From NCBI RefSeq assembly GCF_005405485.1, contig NZ_BJED01000021.1, positions 18,997 through 82,996 of the forward strand: DNA of 64,000 bases, in the 5' to 3' direction. This stretch comes from Enterococcus hulanensis. Lineage in GTDB: Bacteria > Bacillota > Bacilli > Lactobacillales > Enterococcaceae. A program made the translations under genes and the position numbers. Positions 15,470 through 24,212 of the stretch are shown piece by piece. The notes below the pieces were generated by a model, which saw nothing but the letters and a program-made list of their open reading frames with translations, searched no databases and was not told the origin of the DNA. The number at the start of each line of letters is the position of its first letter. Position 1 is the first letter of the stretch.

Positions 15470-17872
15470 TTACATAAACATTGCCGGTGTGATATTCTCC
15501 ATGCCGATCATAGGATCAATCGTTTGCCCAGCAACCAATTTTGGCGTCAAAATAGTTGGTTCGTTCATCGCTGGTTTTTGTTTGTCTTCTGCGGCTTTAA
15601 AAGGTTCTACCTTTGGCGGTACCGGTACAACTTCTGTCCCCCTGGTGATTCGCTCGATTAAGGTCGTTTTGCGAACCGCTGATTCACGATTTACGCAAGC
15701 CTGAAAAGCTTCTTCCTCACCTAATAAAATCAGCAGCTCTCTGCTACGTGTCACAGCTGTATATAAAAGGTTCCGCTGAAGCATCCGAGAATACTGCTTG
15801 ACCATCGGCAGGAGCACCATTTTAAACTCGCTTCCTTGCGCTTTATGGATCGAACAACAATAAGAAAGTTTGATCTTATTCCATTCCGAACGCTTATAAC
15901 TGACCTCGTTGCTGTCAAACTGGATCACCAGTTCATCCACTTTATCTTCCGATTCTTTCGCAGGAATGATCCCAACAATCATTCCCATATCTCCATTGAA
16001 AACATTTAGTTCCGGATTATTGACTAATTGTAGAACTTTATCCCCAATACGATACACAACATCGTTCCACTGAACTTCTTTTTTCCGTCCATCGTTGGGA
16101 TTAAAAATTTCCTGCATCATTTTATTGATGGCATCGATTCCGGCTGGACCACGATACATCGGTGCTAAAACTTGAACATCTTGAGCAGTGTAGCCTTTTT
16201 TCTTCGCCCGTTCCACAATCTGCTTCACGACTTCTTCCATTTGAAAAGCATGACAGGCAATAAATGAGCGATCCTGCTGATTCTTTCGAAAATCCTGCGG
16301 CAGTTTTCCGTCTTTGATTTCATGTGCTAACGGAATGATTGACGAACCATCGCCCTGACGATAAATATCGGTCAGCTCCATCTTTGGAATATCTTCGATT
16401 TGCAATAGATCATGAAAAACCTGCCCCGGTCCAACCGATGGCAATTGATCTTTATCCCCGACAAAAATCACCTGCATATTATTAGGAATCGCTTTTAGTA
16501 AGGTATTAGCCAACCAAGTATCCACCATGGACATCTCGTCAACGATCAATAAACCGCCATCTAATTCTTTCGCTTCGATATCTGGAGTGTCATCATTGGC
16601 ATTCAATCCTAGTAATCGATGGATCGTGCTGGCAGGCAAATCGGTCGTCTCGTTCATCCGTTTTGCTGCCCGACCAGTTGGTGCTGCTAATAAAATGGGA
16701 AAAACCGCGTTCGTATACTCTTTTGGATCTAAAGACAAATCATTCAGCTCTGCGAATAATTTGACGATTCCATTAATGACAGTCGTCTTCCCCGTACCAG
16801 GTCCGCCAGTCAAAATAAATAAAGGCGAACGAATTGCCTCTTTGATTGCTTGATCTTGCGAATCGCCATATGTGATCTTCAATTGTTTCTCGATAATTCG
16901 CAGTTTTTTATCAATCGTTTCTTGCGGATAGTTGATCTCTTTTTTACGAGCCAGTAATCGTTCGATCGAAGAAGCGATCCCCCACTCACTATAAAACAAT
17001 GTATTCTCATAGATTTTTGTCGCTTCTTGCTGAATTTTTTCCTCTTCAACTAATTGAATGATCATATTGGCGATTTGATCGGGAGCAATTTCAACAGGCC
17101 GCGTCGTTTCTAAAAGCTGCAAGACTTCTGTCAACAATTGTTGAGCTTCCACATAAGTGTCGCCGCTCTGATTCGCATCCTCATTAACTTGATGAAAGAT
17201 CGCTGCTCGAATCCGCTGCGGACTGTCCGCGGCAATCCCCAGTTGTTCAGCTAAGCTATCCGCCTTTTTAAAGCCAATACCTTCAATATCTTCTACCAGC
17301 TGGTAAGGATTTTCCGCGATTACTTCCAATGCTTCATTTCGATAGGTTTGAAAAATCGCAAACGAAAGTTGACTTCCAAAACCATAACGACTCAAGCCGA
17401 CGATGATTTGCTCCATCCCATGATTTTGTCGAATCGTCTCGACAATTACCTTCTGCTTTTTCACGTTTAGATTTGGAACCTTTGCCAATACCGCAGGATT
17501 TTCCATAATCTGATCGATGGCTTCCTCACCTAGAACTTCAATTATTTTCTCGGCAGTTATCTTTCCAATCCCGGGAAACTTTTCACTAGAAAGGTAATTA
17601 ATCAAACCGTTTGCCGAAGTTGGATGCGCCTGTTCATAGCTTTCCACTAAAAATTGTTTGCCGTAGCGAGGGTGATCGACAAAATGTCCGAAGAAGCGAT
17701 AGTCTTCATCTTCTTGCATATCGCCAAAACTTCCCGTAACAACAATCTCCTGTTCCAGATAATCACTATTTGTATCCGTGACCTTGATCAGTAAGACTTT
17801 ATAAAAATTGCTGGGATTTTGAAAAAAGATTACTTTTAATGTTCCCACGATGTATAACTGTTCTTCCGACAT
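15470..17872 (-). CDS. recD2: RecD-like ATP-dependent DNA helicase (RecD2/YrrC)
   Basis: 5'-3' superfamily 1B helicase of the RecD2 type found without RecBC, used in repair and replication-fork maintenance. 800 residues: N-terminal OB-like domain, helix-hairpin-helix repeats (for example KFPGIGKITAEKI near 100 and EDIEGIGFKKAD near 197), then the motor with Walker A GGPGTGKT (356-363), DEMSMVD motif II and a UvrD-like C-terminal lobe ending in the SIHKAQGSEF and LLYTAVTRS motifs. ATG follows AAAGGAGG. The phosphatase gene upstream ends 17 bases before, suggesting cotranscription. Confidence 0.93.
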   Translation of the reverse strand: MSEEQLYIVGTLKVIFFQNPSNFYKVLLIKVTDTNSDYLEQEIVVTGSFGDMQEDEDYRFFGHFVDHPRYGKQFLVESYEQAHPTSANGLINYLSSEKFPGIGKITAEKIIEVLGEEAIDQIMENPAVLAKVPNLNVKKQKVIVETIRQNHGMEQIIVGLSRYGFGSQLSFAIFQTYRNEALEVIAENPYQLVEDIEGIGFKKADSLAEQLGIAADSPQRIRAAIFHQVNEDANQSGDTYVEAQQLLTEVLQLLETTRPVEIAPDQIANMIIQLVEEEKIQQEATKIYENTLFYSEWGIASSIERLLARKKEINYPQETIDKKLRIIEKQLKITYGDSQDQAIKEAIRSPLFILTGGPGTGKTTVINGIVKLFAELNDLSLDPKEYTNAVFPILLAAPTGRAAKRMNETTDLPASTIHRLLGLNANDDTPDIEAKELDGGLLIVDEMSMVDTWLANTLLKAIPNNMQVIFVGDKDQLPSVGPGQVFHDLLQIEDIPKMELTDIYRQGDGSSIIPLAHEIKDGKLPQDFRKNQQDRSFIACHAFQMEEVVKQIVERAKKKGYTAQDVQVLAPMYRGPAGIDAINKMMQEIFNPNDGRKKEVQWNDVVYRIGDKVLQLVNNPELNVFNGDMGMIVGIIPAKESEDKVDELVIQFDSNEVSYKRSEWNKIKLSYCCSIHKAQGSEFKMVLLPMVKQYSRMLQRNLLYTAVTRSRELLILLGEEEAFQACVNRESAVRKTTLIERITRGTEVVPVPPKVEPFKAAEDKQKPAMNEPTILTPKLVAGQTIDPMIGMENITPAMFM

Positions 17873-17889
17873 TTCGCTCCTCCTTTCGA

Positions 17890-18546
17890 TTAGAGTAATG
17901 AATCTGGCTTTGATCCTGTACCTTCTAGAAAACTAACATCATTCCATTGAATCATTCGATACGGTGGTTTGTTGCTGTCTGCCTCTAAGATCGTCAAGCT
18001 ATTGTTAAATAAACCGCCCATTTCTCTTAACTCACTCAAGGGTTTTCCTGTTAAGGCTTGGATGGCTGCTGTTAAGGCCGCCCCATGACCGACAAAAAGA
18101 AGCGGACCTTCTTTAGCTTCAGCCACTGCCTTTTCAACTAAATCATTGATTCGTTTCAGCATATCTTCGATCTTCTCTCCTTCAAATGGAGTTGGATCAT
18201 ATAATTCTAAATGATGGCGTAAATTAACCATGTCTTTGGGATAACGTTCTTGAATTACAGGAATTAACTGTCCTTCTAAAGTTCCTAAGCCAAGTTCTCG
18301 CAAGTCTTCTGAACGAATTATTTCAGTTGGGTGAGTTAATTGCTTATTGATACCTTCCGCCGTTAAGTAAGCACGCTTCAATGTACTGGTATAAATTTTT
18401 TCAAATGGAACATCTTTCAATTCTTTTCCTAGTGCTTTGATTGCTTCTAAACTTTCAGGCAGTAAAGGAGAATCTCCCATCATCCCTTGGAAACGTTTCT
18501 CTTGATTCCACCGAGTTTTTCCGTGACGAGTAAAATAAAGTTTCAT
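17890..18546 (-). CDS. Histidine phosphatase family protein (phosphoglycerate mutase-like)
   Basis: 218 residues. The catalytic RHG motif is RHGKTRWNQEKRFQG at the N-terminus and the second histidine is in FVGHGAALTAA near residue 150; the proton donor Glu is in LRELGLGTLEGQ. This is the PhoE/GpmB-like branch: phosphatase activity on small phosphate esters is more likely than glycolytic mutase activity, but the substrate is unknown. Lies between trmL and recD2 in the same direction. Confidence 0.8.
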   Translation of the reverse strand: MKLYFTRHGKTRWNQEKRFQGMMGDSPLLPESLEAIKALGKELKDVPFEKIYTSTLKRAYLTAEGINKQLTHPTEIIRSEDLRELGLGTLEGQLIPVIQERYPKDMVNLRHHLELYDPTPFEGEKIEDMLKRINDLVEKAVAEAKEGPLLFVGHGAALTAAIQALTGKPLSELREMGGLFNNSLTILEADSNKPPYRMIQWNDVSFLEGTGSKPDSLL

Positions 18547-18573
18547 AAAAATCCCTTTCCAACTACTTATTAT

Positions 18574-19080
18574 CTAGTCTAACTTATCGTGTTCGTAGTG
18601 ATGCGTCAATTCCAAATTAGGAAAATTTTGTTGGCGCAATGCTTCATACACAACTAAAGCGACCGTGTTAGAAAGATTCAACGAACGAACATGTTCGTCG
18701 TTCATTGGGATACGCAAACATTTTTCCTCATTTTCCCGCATAAATTCTTCTGGCAAGCCCGTTGTTTCTTTTCCAAACATAAAGAAATGGTCCGCACCAT
18801 CTGTATAATCAATCTCAGAATACGTAGCATTAGCAAATTTTGTGATCAAATGTAATGGCTGATCGCCCAAATAATCTAAAAATGCAGCCAAATTTTCATG
18901 GTATGTGATATTCACATCATTCCAGTAATCTAAGCCTGCTCGCTTCAAATGCTTATCATCAGTAGAAAAACCTAAGGGCTTAATCAAATGCAGTGGTGAA
19001 TTGGTTGCCGCACACGTTCGCGCAATATTACCCGTGTTCGCCGGAATTTGCGGTTCAAATAATACGATATGGTTTGTCAT
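18574..19080 (-). CDS. trmL: tRNA (cytidine(34)-2'-O)-methyltransferase
   Basis: SPOUT-class enzyme methylating the 2'-O of wobble nucleotide 34 in tRNA-Leu isoacceptors. 168 residues, full length: [20 protein letters not shown] at the N-terminus, then the knotted SAM site [14 protein letters not shown] and [24 protein letters not shown] follows GAGGGG. A three-hairpin RNA unit with its own terminator ends about 40 bases upstream of its start. Confidence 0.93.
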   Translation of the reverse strand: MTNHIVLFEPQIPANTGNIARTCAATNSPLHLIKPLGFSTDDKHLKRAGLDYWNDVNITYHENLAAFLDYLGDQPLHLITKFANATYSEIDYTDGADHFFMFGKETTGLPEEFMRENEEKCLRIPMNDEHVRSLNLSNTVALVVYEALRQQNFPNLELTHHYEHDKLD

Positions 19081-19122
19081 GATAGTTTCCCCTCGTTCTT
19101 ATCTCAATATATATTTTTTAAC

Positions 19123-19237
19123 AAAAAAAAAACGTACCAACTCGGTGTCAAGCACGGCGAGTCGCTACGTTAGTGAAGCACTTTTCACTAACTTTTATCA
19201 GAACAGGAACCTGATAAAAACCAATGAAAAACAACTT
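19123..19237 (-). ncRNA. Three-hairpin small RNA or attenuating leader upstream of trmL
   Basis: Read on the minus strand from a predicted start near 19237: hairpin 1 TTTTATCAG/CTGATAAAA with a 9-base loop (19193-19219), hairpin 2 GTTAGTGAA/TTCACTAAC with a 6-base loop (19169-19192), and hairpin 3, CGTA-CGACTCG/CGAGTTG-TACG with one G/G mismatch (19133-19169), followed by about ten T. The promoter, three packed stems and strong terminator make a unit of about 115 bases. It may be an independent sRNA or an attenuator of trmL. I recognise no Rfam family in it. Confidence 0.65.
19133..19169 (-). terminator. Terminator of the trmL-upstream RNA
   Basis: Eleven base pairs with one mismatch (see the RNA entry), followed on the minus strand by TTTTTTTTTT (A-run at 19123-19132). 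Confidence 0.85.
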
Positions 19238-19243
19238 GTTTGT

Positions 19244-19272
19244 ACTATAACATCACGAAGTCACAAATGCAA
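19244..19272 (-). promoter_or_regulatory. Promoter of the three-hairpin RNA
   Basis: Minus-strand TTGCAT (19267-19272), spacer exactly 17, extended -10 TGTTATAGT (hexamer at 19244-19249). It lies in the 3' flank of rlmA and reads towards trmL. Confidence 0.75.
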
Positions 19273-19309
19273 CCTTCTCTTTTCAGTAATTTGAATGAAA
19301 ACGATTTCT

Positions 19310-20137
19310 CTAATGACCTTTTAATATTTCGATATCAATAGTTATTTTCCTCAGAGGATTCTCAGCTAACTTCTTCTTTATATCCGCTGAGACCTTCCAT
19401 TCCAATGGTGACATCTCCAAAAGATCTAAACGATTTTCTGCTGGTATTTCAAACTCATACGTCACTCGCTCGCGATGATCGAGTGTAAGCTCCTTCGTGA
19501 AACGTTGAATAACTGCCTCATTCGAATAAGCCTCACCATCAGGATGATAGACTGCTCGTAATTCTTGCAGATAGCCCGATTGAGGAACAATTTTGATTAC
19601 ACAGCCATCTGGCTTCAACACACGCTTGAATTCACGATACTGTGAAGGCGAAAAAATGTTTAGAATCGTATCAAAAGAATCATCAGCAAAAGGCAGGTTC
19701 GTCAAATCAGCGACACACCAAAAGGCTTCGATCGGCTGATTACTCGCCAGATAGATTCCTTCCTTAGCAATATCAAAACCAATTGATACAGGATTTTCTT
19801 TTAGCTGACTTACCTGCTGCAAAAAGCTTCCTTCTCCGCAACCAACATCCAAAAGGTTCCCCGTGTGCATCAATTGTGAAATTTTTTCTATTACCGGCTG
19901 ATACATCCCAGAGCGGATCATTCTTCCTCGCGGTTCAAACATCTCATTATCATATTCCGTTTTGATTTGATGATCTAAAAAGTAAAGTGTTCCTTTTTTC
20001 GCTAGATCAAAGCGATGTCCATTCACACAGGTCAAACTTTTATCTTGCAGTGTCATTTCTCGGTGACATTTTGGACAACGAAACAACTTATGCTGCTCGG
20101 CCAAAAATAAAGCTCCCCGATCAATTTTTTTAAGCAT
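19310..20137 (-). CDS. rlmA: 23S rRNA (guanine-N1) methyltransferase RlmA type
   Basis: Methylates a guanine in hairpin 35 of 23S rRNA (G748 in the Gram-positive RlmAII branch). 275 residues: N-terminal zinc site Cys21, Cys24, Cys37, His41 (FRCPKCHREM ... CVNGHRFD), then a class I SAM fold with motif I LLDVGCGEGSF (about 95-104) and the FSPSQYREFKRVLKPDGCVI segment. ATG follows AAAGGAG. Which of the two target guanines (745 or 748) cannot be told. Confidence 0.85.
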   Translation of the reverse strand: MLKKIDRGALFLAEQHKLFRCPKCHREMTLQDKSLTCVNGHRFDLAKKGTLYFLDHQIKTEYDNEMFEPRGRMIRSGMYQPVIEKISQLMHTGNLLDVGCGEGSFLQQVSQLKENPVSIGFDIAKEGIYLASNQPIEAFWCVADLTNLPFADDSFDTILNIFSPSQYREFKRVLKPDGCVIKIVPQSGYLQELRAVYHPDGEAYSNEAVIQRFTKELTLDHRERVTYEFEIPAENRLDLLEMSPLEWKVSADIKKKLAENPLRKITIDIEILKGH

Positions 20138-20216
20138 CTTTCCACTCCTTTTCGCTAATCTATCATAGCATAGTTCTTCTATTCCTACTATCGTTGAGAT
20201 GTGCTAAACTATACGC

Positions 20217-20300
20217 GAGATGTCACTTCATCAGGACGAATATTACTGTATCCGGTGAAATCGTTATGCTGATAAAGAAACCGCATCTTAGACTTTTTTT
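20217..20300 (+). promoter_or_regulatory. Possible structured leader of cutC
   Basis: AGATG / CATCT enclose nested helices CTT-ATCAG / CTGAT-AAG and ACGA / TCGT, ending in TAGACTTTTTTTC about 30 bases before the cutC start. The shape resembles a multi-helix leader with a T-run, but pairings are short and there is no second copy for comparison. No known riboswitch was recognised. Confidence 0.3.
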
Positions 20301-20332
20301 CAAACATTAGGACAAAATTGGAGGATACAATC

Positions 20333-20968
20333 TTGATTAAAGAATTTTGCGCAGAAAATTATACCGACATCCCAAAAGCAATCCAAGCAGGTGCTGGTCG
20401 GATCGAACTATGTGATAACTTAGCTGCTGGCGGAACAACCCCTAGTATAGGTGTGATCGAAGAAGCTTTGGCTTACGCCGGTGAAAAACATGTACCGATT
20501 ATGACAATGATTCGTCCACGAGGCGGAAATTTTGTTTACAACGATATTGAATTAAAGATCATGGAGAATGATTTGATCCATGCGAAAAATGCTGGAACTG
20601 ATGGTGTGGTCTTTGGTTGTTTGACCGAAAACAACGAAGTAGATGAAGAAGCCATAGAAATGTTAGTCGGCAACAGTGAAGGCTTACTGACGACTTTTCA
20701 TATGGCCTTTGATGAACTCTCGAAAGAAGAGCAGTTCAAAACAATTGATTGGTTCGTAAAATTAGGAATTGATCGGATCTTGACCCATGGTGGTCCTTTA
20801 TCGACCTCCATCGAAGAAAATCTGCCTCATCTAAAAGAATTGATCGATTACGCAGCTGGTCGGATCATCATCTTGCCTGGCGGCGGAATCAATGCAGAAA
20901 ATGCAGAAAGAATAGCTGAGCGTTTAGGCGTCACCGAAGTTCATGGCACAAAAGTTGTTCAATTTTAA
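20333..20968 (+). CDS. cutC: CutC family protein
   Basis: TIM-barrel protein historically linked to copper homeostasis; its biochemical activity is unsettled. 211 residues from a TTG at 20333, which follows GGAGG at 8 bases (an in-frame TTG 15 bases upstream overlaps that site). Conserved segments: ELCDNLAAGGTTPSIG, MTMIRPRGGNFVYND, GVVFGCLTENNEVD, TFHMAFDE and ILTHGGPLST. Its terminator overlaps the end of the convergent Nudix gene. Confidence 0.88.
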   Translation: MIKEFCAENYTDIPKAIQAGAGRIELCDNLAAGGTTPSIGVIEEALAYAGEKHVPIMTMIRPRGGNFVYNDIELKIMENDLIHAKNAGTDGVVFGCLTENNEVDEEAIEMLVGNSEGLLTTFHMAFDELSKEEQFKTIDWFVKLGIDRILTHGGPLSTSIEENLPHLKELIDYAAGRIIILPGGGINAENAERIAERLGVTEVHGTKVVQF

Positions 20969-21019
20969 CCATCGTTACTTCTTCGACTGTCTCATTCGCC
21001 GCTATCTCAGCCTAGACAA

Positions 21020-21064
21020 AAAAAGAAAATGATTCGCGATCACTGCGAATCATTTTCTTTTTTC
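21020..21064. terminator. Terminator between cutC and the Nudix gene
   Basis: Stem AAAGAAAATGATTCGC / GCGAATCATTTTCTTT with an 8-base loop, T-run on the plus side. It contains the stop codon of the Nudix gene. Confidence 0.85.
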
Positions 21065-21493
21065 TTTGATGAAGGTTTTTATTTTGAACAGCCATCTGTT
21101 TTCCTTTAATCGCAAGCGCACTGGATACCGCCCGGTCTTATAATCCTTAATCTGACGAAGTCGATCAGGAAAAACATTCAGTGGCAAATTTTGGAGATCA
21201 AAAAAATTGAACGCCACATACTCATGCGATTCCATCTTACTTTGCGAAACCGTTTCTTGGACCTTATAGACGTACGTGATCTCTTCATCATGATACTCTT
21301 TTGTATAAATTCCTATTAGATCCTCTACTTTACTGTCGAAAGAAAGCAGCTCTTTGATCAGACGCTGCATTCCATCTCGTTCATTCTCATTTGGGAGGAG
21401 TTCTCCTCCAGGCAAATCCCATACAGGCATTCCCTGCCGCCGGACTAAAAGAATCAGTCCATTGCGGATAATAACGGCATAAGCTTTTTTCAA
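21050..21493 (-). CDS. Nudix-fold hydrolase with a degenerate Nudix box
   Basis: 147 residues. GGELLPNENERDGMQRLIKE aligns with the Nudix box Gx5Ex7REUxEExGU: the Gly and first Glu are kept, but the RE pair is RL and the first Glu of the EE pair is Lys. Several metal-binding acids are therefore missing and the protein may be inactive or have a changed role. Substrate unknown. It lies 42 bases downstream of mgtE in the same direction. Confidence 0.7.
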   Translation of the reverse strand: MKKAYAVIIRNGLILLVRRQGMPVWDLPGGELLPNENERDGMQRLIKELLSFDSKVEDLIGIYTKEYHDEEITYVYKVQETVSQSKMESHEYVAFNFFDLQNLPLNVFPDRLRQIKDYKTGRYPVRLRLKENRWLFKIKTFIKEKRK

Positions 21494-21535
21494 AATTTTC
21501 TCACTACTTTCAGCGTATGTCTTTTAAAGTATTAA

Positions 21536-22906
21536 TCATTGACCAATAAATCGTTCCATAAAGAGACTAGCAATATTGAAATAAATCAATACACTGGTCA
21601 AATCACTCAGGGTGGTAATAAACGGGCCGCTGGCAACAGCCGGATCAAAGCCTAACTTTTCCATCAGCATGGGAATAAAACTTCCGGCTAAATTCGCTAC
21701 TGTGATTGCCGCCATCATGGCCGCACCAATGACAAAGCCTAAAATAAAATTATGTTTCCAAATACCGACAATGAAGAAAATCGTCACTCCAGTTACAAGC
21801 CCCGTTACCAGTCCAGTCAACACTTCACCGATAATCAGTTTCCCGAAATTCTTTTCATTGTCATCTGAAACGGCTAACCTTCTTACTGCTACGGCTAAAG
21901 ACTGTGTGCCGGCATTACCGGCAGTCCCAGTGATCAATGAAATAAAGACTGCTAAGATACTGGCCTTGCTGACTAATTCTTCGTAATGATTGATCAATGT
22001 TGCTGTTGTCATTCCTAAAAATAGCAACGTAATCAGCCAAGGCAACCGCCGCGAAGCAGCTTTGACAGGATTCTCATTGACCTCTTCGACATTGACCCCC
22101 GCCAAACCAGAGTAGTCACTAGCCGCTTCATCATCGATTACATCAATGATATCATCAACTGTCACGATCCCCAACAAATGGTCATCATAATCTGTAACCG
22201 GCAAAGCAAGGAAATCATAATCACGGAAGGTCTGCGCCACATCTTCTTGATCATCCCCAACGTGAACAGAGATCATCCGTTCACTCATTACATCTGAAAC
22301 CATTGTATCATCATCATTGACGATCAAATCACGCAGCGAAATAACCCCAACTAGCTGATTGTCATCGTTCACTACATAAGTATAATAGATTGTCTCGGCA
22401 ATTTGGGCTTCTTTTTTCAAAACGTACATGGCAGAACGAACAGTTTGATTTGCTACGATCGAAACATACTCCGTTGTCATTAATGACCCAGCTGTGTCAT
22501 CTTCATAATGAAGCAAATCTCGAATTTCATTCGCATGCTCAGAATCCATCAAGCTTAAATATTTCGCTACCGGCTTCTTATCTAACTCGTTAAGTAGATC
22601 CACCGCGTTATCGGTATACATTTCAGATAACATATCCGCCGCATATTGCGGGCGCATCTCATTCAGATATTCGTCCATATGTTCATCGTCTTCTTCAATA
22701 ACGTCAAACATGTCAGCTAATTCTTTAGGAGATAAATAAGAATAAACGAGTTGTCGTTCTTCTTGGTTCAAAGATTGATAAAATTGCCCCTGATCATAAA
22801 AATGCATTTCCAGGAAATGATCACGAAACGCCTGTATATCATTCTGACCTAGTTCCTCCCGTAATTGTTGGAAATGTATTTCAAGCTCTTCTTGGTTCTC
22901 ATCCAT
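21536..22906 (-). CDS. mgtE: Magnesium transporter MgtE
   Basis: Mg2+-gated Mg2+ channel. 456 residues: N-terminal acidic helical domain (about 1-135), a CBS pair (about 140-265, with VNDDNQLVGVISLRDL and VDDIIDVIDDEAASDYSGL), then five membrane helices including the pore region GNAGTQSLAVAVRRLAV. ATG at 22906 is chosen because AGGTGAG sits 5 bases before it; a GTG three codons earlier lies inside that site. Upstream are about 2.5 tandem copies of a structured repeat reaching into this ribosome-binding site; it does not match the M-box Mg2+ riboswitch. Confidence 0.93.
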   Translation of the reverse strand: MDENQEELEIHFQQLREELGQNDIQAFRDHFLEMHFYDQGQFYQSLNQEERQLVYSYLSPKELADMFDVIEEDDEHMDEYLNEMRPQYAADMLSEMYTDNAVDLLNELDKKPVAKYLSLMDSEHANEIRDLLHYEDDTAGSLMTTEYVSIVANQTVRSAMYVLKKEAQIAETIYYTYVVNDDNQLVGVISLRDLIVNDDDTMVSDVMSERMISVHVGDDQEDVAQTFRDYDFLALPVTDYDDHLLGIVTVDDIIDVIDDEAASDYSGLAGVNVEEVNENPVKAASRRLPWLITLLFLGMTTATLINHYEELVSKASILAVFISLITGTAGNAGTQSLAVAVRRLAVSDDNEKNFGKLIIGEVLTGLVTGLVTGVTIFFIVGIWKHNFILGFVIGAAMMAAITVANLAGSFIPMLMEKLGFDPAVASGPFITTLSDLTSVLIYFNIASLFMERFIGQ

Positions 22907-22914
22907 CAATCTCA

Positions 22915-23297
22915 CCTACCTCGTATTTATGTATTAATTTTTCTTAACAGAAAAATTAGTTTGTTTTTCGGTTCGGATATCATCCTGCTAAACTACTTGT
23001 ACTTTTTTCCACTAAAGCCATTTTGGTCTTTCTCAACTTTGAATCACTGCGAAAAGCAGTACTGACAACCTACCTCATATTTATGTATTAATTTTTCTTA
23101 ACAGAAAAATTAGTTTGTTTTTCGGTTCGGATATCATCCTGCTAAACTGCTTGTGCTTTTTTCAGCTAAAGTCATTTTGGTCTTTCTCAACTTTGAATCA
23201 CTGCGAAAAGCAGTACTGACAACCTACCTCATTTTTATGTATTAATTTTTCTTAACAGAAAAATTAGTTCGTTTTTCGGTTCGGATATCATTCTGCT
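22915..23297 (-). repeat. 154-bp tandem repeat (about 2.5 copies) in the mgtE leader
   Basis: CCTACCTC starts recur at 22915, 23069 and 23223, an exact 154-base period; copies 1 and 2 are complete, copy 3 stops at about 23297. Copies differ at only a few positions. On the minus strand each unit holds ACTGC-ttttc-GCAGT, then TAGCAGGATGATATCC, then AATTTTTC/GAAAAATT and AATACATAAATA before the GAGGTAGG that serves mgtE. The same element occurs once before hisS (60204-60338). Confidence 0.9.
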
Positions 23298-23314
23298 CTT
23301 TTTAGTGGTCCTAT

Positions 23315-24208
23315 CTAAATTGCTTCTGCTATTTTCGCCATGTCATCCGCTAATGGTAATTCAAAATGCATCGTCTCGCTGCTAAATGGATGGGGAAAAG
23401 TTAAGGAGTAGCAATGTAAGGCTTGTCGCTCAATACCTAAATCCATCGCGCCTTCATAAAGGTCGTCACCTAGCAATGGGCAGCCGATTGCTGAAAAATG
23501 GACTCGAATTTGATGGGTCCGGCCTGTATGCAGCTGAATATCGACTAAAGCACATACTTGATTTCGTTTTTTTAACCAGTATTCTGTTTCGGCTTTTTGC
23601 CCCGTTTCAGTGACCTGACGTTTCAATAATGAAGATAAATCACGCCCGATCGGCAGCAATATGTTTCCGTGCGATTGCAGAGTATCAACTTCACCTGAAA
23701 CCAATGCCTGGTATTTTTTGACAAATTGCTTTTGCTGCAGTCCTTGATCCAGCTTCGCATGGGCAAAGCCGTGTTTTGCAAACAGCATCAACCCTGACGT
23801 ATCTCGATCCAAACGTGTAACGACATGAACAACTTGATTGGCATAATTTTGGGCTACATAATAGGCCTTGACGCGGTTCGCCATCGTTCCGCGCGGATGA
23901 TATTGCGCTGGAATCGAAGCGATCCCCGCCGGCTTATTGACGACCAATAAATGTTCATCCTCAAAAACGATGTCAATCGGAATTTCATCAGCCAATAAGG
24001 TTTCATGCGGTTCCTCGTCTGGAATCACAACAGTTACAATATCATGGGCTTTTAAAGAAAACAAGACGTTTTGTTCAGTCTCATTTACTAAAATTTTTCC
24101 ACCGTGAAATTTAATTTTAGCTAGTAATTTTTTTGAGATTCCTTGGCGTTTTAAAAAAGTTCGTACAAGCGAGCTGGTTTGCTCTTGATAAGTCCATTTA
24201 AATTCCAC
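23315..24208 (-). CDS. RluA-family pseudouridine synthase
   Basis: Isomerises uridine to pseudouridine in rRNA or tRNA. 297 residues from a GTG at 24208 that follows GAGAGG, 4 bases after the nadK stop; longer readings run into nadK. An S4-like N-terminal part is followed by the catalytic domain with HVVTRLDRDTSGLMLFAK (catalytic Asp134) and LHTGRTHQIRVHF. In Firmicutes this gene after nadK is usually called rluD-like; the target uridine is unknown. Part of relQ-nadK-rluA. Confidence 0.88.
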   Translation of the reverse strand: MEFKWTYQEQTSSLVRTFLKRQGISKKLLAKIKFHGGKILVNETEQNVLFSLKAHDIVTVVIPDEEPHETLLADEIPIDIVFEDEHLLVVNKPAGIASIPAQYHPRGTMANRVKAYYVAQNYANQVVHVVTRLDRDTSGLMLFAKHGFAHAKLDQGLQQKQFVKKYQALVSGEVDTLQSHGNILLPIGRDLSSLLKRQVTETGQKAETEYWLKKRNQVCALVDIQLHTGRTHQIRVHFSAIGCPLLGDDLYEGAMDLGIERQALHCYSLTFPHPFSSETMHFELPLADDMAKIAEAI

Positions 24209-24212
24209 AAGA

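Noticed and set aside
19123..19237. tracrRNA: the tail with ACACCGAGTTGGT before a T-run recalls the end of Cas9 tracrRNAs
   Set aside because: No CRISPR repeat, anti-repeat or cas gene is in the window, and the hairpin pairs differently (CGTA-CGACTCG with CGAGTTG-TACG).
22915..23297. M-box (ykoK) Mg2+ riboswitch before mgtE
   Set aside because: The conserved M-box sequences (GTTAGGTGAGGCTCC and the downstream core) are absent, and the unit is present before hisS too, which has no link to Mg2+.
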